A stretch of DNA of 64,000 nucleotides from Salsipaludibacter sp963735045 (GTDB lineage Bacteria > Actinomycetota > Nitriliruptoria > Nitriliruptorales > Nitriliruptoraceae): NCBI GenBank assembly GCA_963735045.1, contig CAVTIZ010000003.1, positions 1,054,001 to 1,118,000 of the forward strand, written 5' to 3'. The notes beneath the pieces were generated by a model. That model was not told the origin of the DNA and made no database searches. It saw only the letters and a list, made by a program, of their open reading frames with translations. The translations under genes and the position numbers were made by a program. Numbering within the stretch: the stretch's first letter is position 1; each line of letters starts with the position of its first letter. Of the stretch, positions 61,126 to 64,000 are shown one piece after another.

Positions 61126-62223
61126 TCAGGTGGTGGTGTCGGGCGGGTCGTCTGGCGGGTGGTGGTCCGAGTCGCCGTCCGAGTCGACGTCCGAGTCGTG
61201 GGGGGATCGCGGTCGCCCCGGCGGGGGTGGGGCGTCGCAGCCACAGCTGCCCCGCACCACCAGTCGGGTGGGCAGCACGACGTCGTCGGGAGCCTGGTCC
61301 CGTTCGTCGCGGAACAGGGCATCGGCGGCGCACGCCCCCAGGCGTGCCATCGGTTGGGCGACCGTGGTCAACCCCGGCGCCAGCAGGGCCGCCAGCGGCT
61401 GGTCGTCCCACCCCGTCAGCGCCAGGTCGGTGCCCACGTCGACACCGAGGTGGCCGGCCGCGGTCGCCACGCCGATGGCGAGCTGGTCGTTGGCGGCGGT
61501 CACCGCTGCCGGGCGCTGGCCGTCGCGCCACGCCCGTCGGAAGGCCTCGGCGCCGTCCTCGACGTCGAAGCCGGCGGGATGGAGCACGGTCGGCCGCGCG
61601 TGGCCGCGCTCGACCAGGCGTGCCGCGATTGCGTCGTGGCGTTGGCGCACGTCGGGTGTCCCACCGGGGTCGCCGAGGAACACCGGTGACGTCTGGTCGT
61701 GGACGTCGACGAGGTGGTCGACCAGGGCGATCGCGCTGGTGGTGTTGTCCGAGCGCACCGCGCAGGCCCCCGGGACGGGGCTCCGCGCCAGGGTCACCAC
61801 GGTCCGACCGGCGGCCACCAGCTCCGCGATGGCCTCGTCCGACACGGTCTCGCCCATCACCACCAGGCCGTCGACGCGTTCGGCCAGGTCGCGGACGAGG
61901 TCGGTGGCCCCGGCGCGTCCGTGCGTGGCCAGGATGTGCACGGCCGAGCGGTCCACGGCCCGCCGCTCGAAGCCACGGATGACCTCGGCGTAGTAGTGGC
62001 CCGCGAGGTCCGGGAAGATGATCCCGACCGCGTCGTGGGTGCGCTCGGCGAGGGCTCGCGCCGTCGAACTCGGCCGCCACTGCAGGTCGTCGATGGCGCG
62101 CCGCACCCGCCGACGGGTCTCGTCGGCGACGTTGGGGTGGTCCTTGACGACCCGCGAGACCGTCGCGATCGACACGCCGGCGAGTCCGGCGACGTCGTAG
62201 ACCGTTGGCGTGCTGCGCGTCAC
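61126..62223 (-). CDS. LacI-family transcriptional regulator
   Basis: A 365-residue repressor. The N-terminal helix-turn-helix VYDVAGLAGVSIATVSRVV is canonical, then the periplasmic-binding-type sensor (VGIIFPDLAGHYYAEVIRGF). The C-terminus has an unusual tail: RGSCGCDAPPPP followed by Ser/Asp/His/Pro repeats from a 12-bp unit. The GTG start overlaps the stop of the glucoamylase-family gene upstream. It probably controls the importer and enzymes here in response to a sugar. I did not find a clear operator palindrome. Confidence 0.93.
   Translation of the reverse strand: MTRSTPTVYDVAGLAGVSIATVSRVVKDHPNVADETRRRVRRAIDDLQWRPSSTARALAERTHDAVGIIFPDLAGHYYAEVIRGFERRAVDRSAVHILATHGRAGATDLVRDLAERVDGLVVMGETVSDEAIAELVAAGRTVVTLARSPVPGACAVRSDNTTSAIALVDHLVDVHDQTSPVFLGDPGGTPDVRQRHDAIAARLVERGHARPTVLHPAGFDVEDGAEAFRRAWRDGQRPAAVTAANDQLAIGVATAAGHLGVDVGTDLALTGWDDQPLAALLAPGLTTVAQPMARLGACAADALFRDERDQAPDDVVLPTRLVVRGSCGCDAPPPPGRPRSPHDSDVDSDGDSDHHPPDDPPDTTT
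61165..61200 (-). repeat. 12-bp tandem repeat in LacI-type C-terminal tail
   Basis: Three 12-bp units (GTCCGAGTCGNN on the + strand) encode repeated D-S-D near the end of the regulator. Confidence 0.85.
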
Positions 62224-64000
62224 GACGGGCCCGTTCCGGACACGTCGTCGCCGGTGCCCCGCTCACACCCGGTGCTGCGGTCGGCGCGACACGTGTCGGT
62301 GCCGCGACCACCCTCGGCCCGGTCGGTCCCGCGAGACCCCCACAGGCGGTCGTCGCCGTCGCCGGCCGACAGCACGTCGTCGCCGGTCTGGCCCCACAGG
62401 AAGTCGTCGCCGGCGTCGCCGTACAGCACGTCGTCGCCCGCGCCGCCGTCGAGGCGGTCGCGACCGGCGTCGCCGTAGAGGATGTCGTCGCCACCCCCGC
62501 CGTCGACCAGGTCGTCGCCCCCGAGGGCGCAGATCACGTCGTCGCCCGGCGTGCCGGTCAGCCGGTCCCGGCCCGCGGTGCCGGTGATGGTGCACCCGCG
62601 GGGTTCCGCGCCGAACTCCTCGATCCCGAGCAGGGGTCGCAGCCGGGCCTCGAGCTGGTCGTCGCCGACGAAGGCCTCGCGCAGGACGTCGTCGCCGAGG
62701 GCGTTGCCGATCGCGCCCAGGATGATGCCCTGGTCCAGCGACAGGTAGGCGTCGGAGATGGTGCCGGTGTCGACGTTGACGGTGTCGCGGAAGCCCCACT
62801 CGGTCACCAGGTCGGGGAAGTCGGCCTCCAACCGGGAGAGGTTGTCGACGGTGGCCTCCGGGGCGAAGCGCAGTGCGAGGAAGGCGGCGTGGGGGGTGAC
62901 CACGCCACCGTCGTAGGCCGAGGGCGGTGGGACGTCGGTGCCGTCGCGACAACCGGCGAAGCCGGGGTCGGTCAGGGTGTTGGCGTTGTCGGAGGAGTAG
63001 CCCGTGGGGTTCATCCCGACGGCGTCGACGCCATACTCGCGGTACCCGCCCTCGGGGATGTTGGCGGGGGAGAAACCCCAGTAGCCGTAGTCGGCCTCGA
63101 CCAGCCCGTGGTACTGCTGGGCCTGGACCGTCACCGGGTGGTTGATGCGCCAGCTGCCCGCCCCCCAGTCGTCCTCGGGCACGAACAGCGTGGGCATCAG
63201 GTCCTCGAACGCACTGCCACCCCAGCCCGGGACGACGCGGGTGTCGCCGTCGTCGATGCTGGTGTAGGGGTAGGCCCCCTCGAAGACCGGGACCCCGACG
63301 TACTCCATGGTGGTGCCGTAGGGCCGCTGCTCCTGCCACGACCAGTCGCAGCTGTCGGGGAAGGTGCGCCACGCACCGAAGTAGTGCCGCTCCGGGATCT
63401 GGTCCTCCGCGATGCCGATGTAGCTGGCGATGCGGCTCTCGCTGACGATCGTGTCGTAGCAGCACGGGCTGTCACCGGTGGACGGCGCGTAGTGGAACAG
63501 GATCCGGTTGACGTCCTCCTGGTAGAAGAAGCCGAAGTCGAGGCTGTCGTAGATGGTGCCGGCCTGGTCGGCCACCTCCGGCACGGCGTTGCGCACGACC
63601 CGCAGCCCGGTCGCCAGCCACCCGTTGTCCACCGACGACAGGTGGGGCACGATCGGCTCCCCGCTCGACGGCCACACCTCGAGCTTGTCGCCGTTGCGGT
63701 GGTCGTACCAGTTGTAGAACTGGCCGGTGTCGGCGTAGGTCTCCATGCCCTCGAGCGTGGTGAGGGTCGTCGAGACCCGGTCGACCAGCTCGGCCCGGTC
63801 GATCCAGCCGAGCCGCTCGGCGGTGACGGCGCTCCACAGGTAGGCGCCGATGTTGGTCGTGGACGTCTGCACGGCCCGGGTGCCGTCGACCTGCAGCGCG
63901 TCGGTCGGCAGGCCCGAGTCGTCGTCGGTCATGGCGACGAAGGAGGCCCACGTCGCTCGTCCCCAGGCGTCCAGCGTCGCCTCGTCGTCGGCCCGGGCGG
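62220..64000 (-). CDS. Glucoamylase-family (PF10091-like) hydrolase with RTX repeats, N-terminally cut
   Basis: At least 593 residues; the N-terminus lies beyond base 64000. The visible start (TWASFVAMTDDDSGLPTD) continues a domain with TTNIGAYLWSAVTAERLGW, YNWYDHRNG and SSVDNGWLATGL. Then come ESRIASYIGIAEDQIP, AFEDLMPTLF and GYWGFSPANIPEGGYREYGV, typical of the glucoamylase-like family that includes beta-1,2-glucan enzymes (GH144). The last 110 residues are RTX calcium-binding repeats. RTX proteins are usually exported. A secretion signal would be in the missing part. Its stop overlaps the LacI-type gene. The polysaccharide substrate is unknown. Confidence 0.85.
   Translation of the reverse strand, partial: ARADDEATLDAWGRATWASFVAMTDDDSGLPTDALQVDGTRAVQTSTTNIGAYLWSAVTAERLGWIDRAELVDRVSTTLTTLEGMETYADTGQFYNWYDHRNGDKLEVWPSSGEPIVPHLSSVDNGWLATGLRVVRNAVPEVADQAGTIYDSLDFGFFYQEDVNRILFHYAPSTGDSPCCYDTIVSESRIASYIGIAEDQIPERHYFGAWRTFPDSCDWSWQEQRPYGTTMEYVGVPVFEGAYPYTSIDDGDTRVVPGWGGSAFEDLMPTLFVPEDDWGAGSWRINHPVTVQAQQYHGLVEADYGYWGFSPANIPEGGYREYGVDAVGMNPTGYSSDNANTLTDPGFAGCRDGTDVPPPSAYDGGVVTPHAAFLALRFAPEATVDNLSRLEADFPDLVTEWGFRDTVNVDTGTISDAYLSLDQGIILGAIGNALGDDVLREAFVGDDQLEARLRPLLGIEEFGAEPRGCTITGTAGRDRLTGTPGDDVICALGGDDLVDGGGGDDILYGDAGRDRLDGGAGDDVLYGDAGDDFLWGQTGDDVLSAGDGDDRLWGSRGTDRAEGGRGTDTCRADRSTGCERGTGDDVSGTGPS
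62290..62582 (-). repeat. RTX-type calcium-binding nonapeptide repeats
   Basis: About ten repeats of the form G-G-x-G-x-D-x-L-x encode GGDDLVDGG, GGDDILYGD, AGRDRLDGG, AGDDVLYGD, AGDDFLWGQ and similar. They form a Ca2+-bound beta-roll in exported proteins. Confidence 0.88.

Noticed and set aside
58687..61689. 1000-residue open frame on the plus strand
   Set aside because: It is antisense to the MalF-like permease, binding protein and LacI-type gene.

Overview
The window is about 73% G+C with strong GC3 codon bias, many GTG starts and densely packed genes. Its gene content is actinobacterial: an F420-type LLM oxidoreductase, a WS/DGAT acyltransferase, Lhr helicase, a SNF2 helicase beside a SWIM-type protein, a HerA/NurA pair, and an ABC sugar importer without its own ATPase. 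I infer an Actinomycetota member, possibly a deep-branching class such as Nitriliruptoria or Acidimicrobiia, but the class is a guess. I saw no transposase, integrase, phage gene, rRNA or CRISPR array. No gene-free stretch exceeds 300 bp.

Layout. 1-1346: end of a SNF2 helicase and a coupled SWIM-like protein. 1453-4844: a probable cell-envelope unit (65-residue membrane peptide, unusual methyltransferase, membrane-anchored alkaline-phosphatase-superfamily enzyme), closed by two hairpins. 4946-8268: an HtrA protease divergent from a membrane-anchored molybdenum oxidoreductase. 8324-10564: a convergent histidine kinase/response regulator pair with a long antisense overlap. 10729-15590: ABC-F protein, adenosine deaminase, citrate synthase and a MarR regulator. 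15664-22447: a DNA-maintenance stretch with a Nei-type glycosylase, a 58-residue histone-fold protein, Lhr, a Nudix hydrolase and a small membrane protein. 22511-27188: glycosyltransferase, WS/DGAT, dUTPase, tRNA-Gly(GCC) and an HPPD-like dioxygenase. 27253-31197: two tandem MFS paralogues, each with an extra domain of about 140 residues. 31189-38282: LLM oxidoreductase, lipoprotein, acetoacetate-CoA ligase, phosphohexomutase and a NurA-like nuclease. 38248-43463: a VWA/MoxR-AAA pair and a PLP decarboxylase. 43603-46380: a large secreted M14 carboxypeptidase. 46586-52007: herA-sbcD-sbcC. 52192-54219: ASCH-like protein and an APC permease. 54361-64000: a carbohydrate locus (sulfatase, GH39 enzyme, two permeases, binding protein, LacI regulator, and a glucoamylase-family enzyme with RTX repeats that runs off the window).

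How the parts fit. The DNA-maintenance genes are unusually concentrated: HerA, SbcD (Mre11), SbcC (Rad50) and NurA are the four partners encoded together in many archaea. Three of them lie together here and the fourth is about 8 kb away. A histone-fold protein lies between a base-excision glycosylase and Lhr. The right-hand locus looks like a saccharide import and breakdown module. It would have an outside enzyme (glucoamylase-family/RTX), an importer, and inside enzymes (GH39 and sulfatase, neither with a signal peptide), under a LacI-type regulator.

A window-wide feature is in-frame tandem repeats of 12, 15 or 18 bp in at least eight unrelated genes. One gene (MoxR-type ATPase, near 41681) appears to carry a 1-nt frameshift close to its start.
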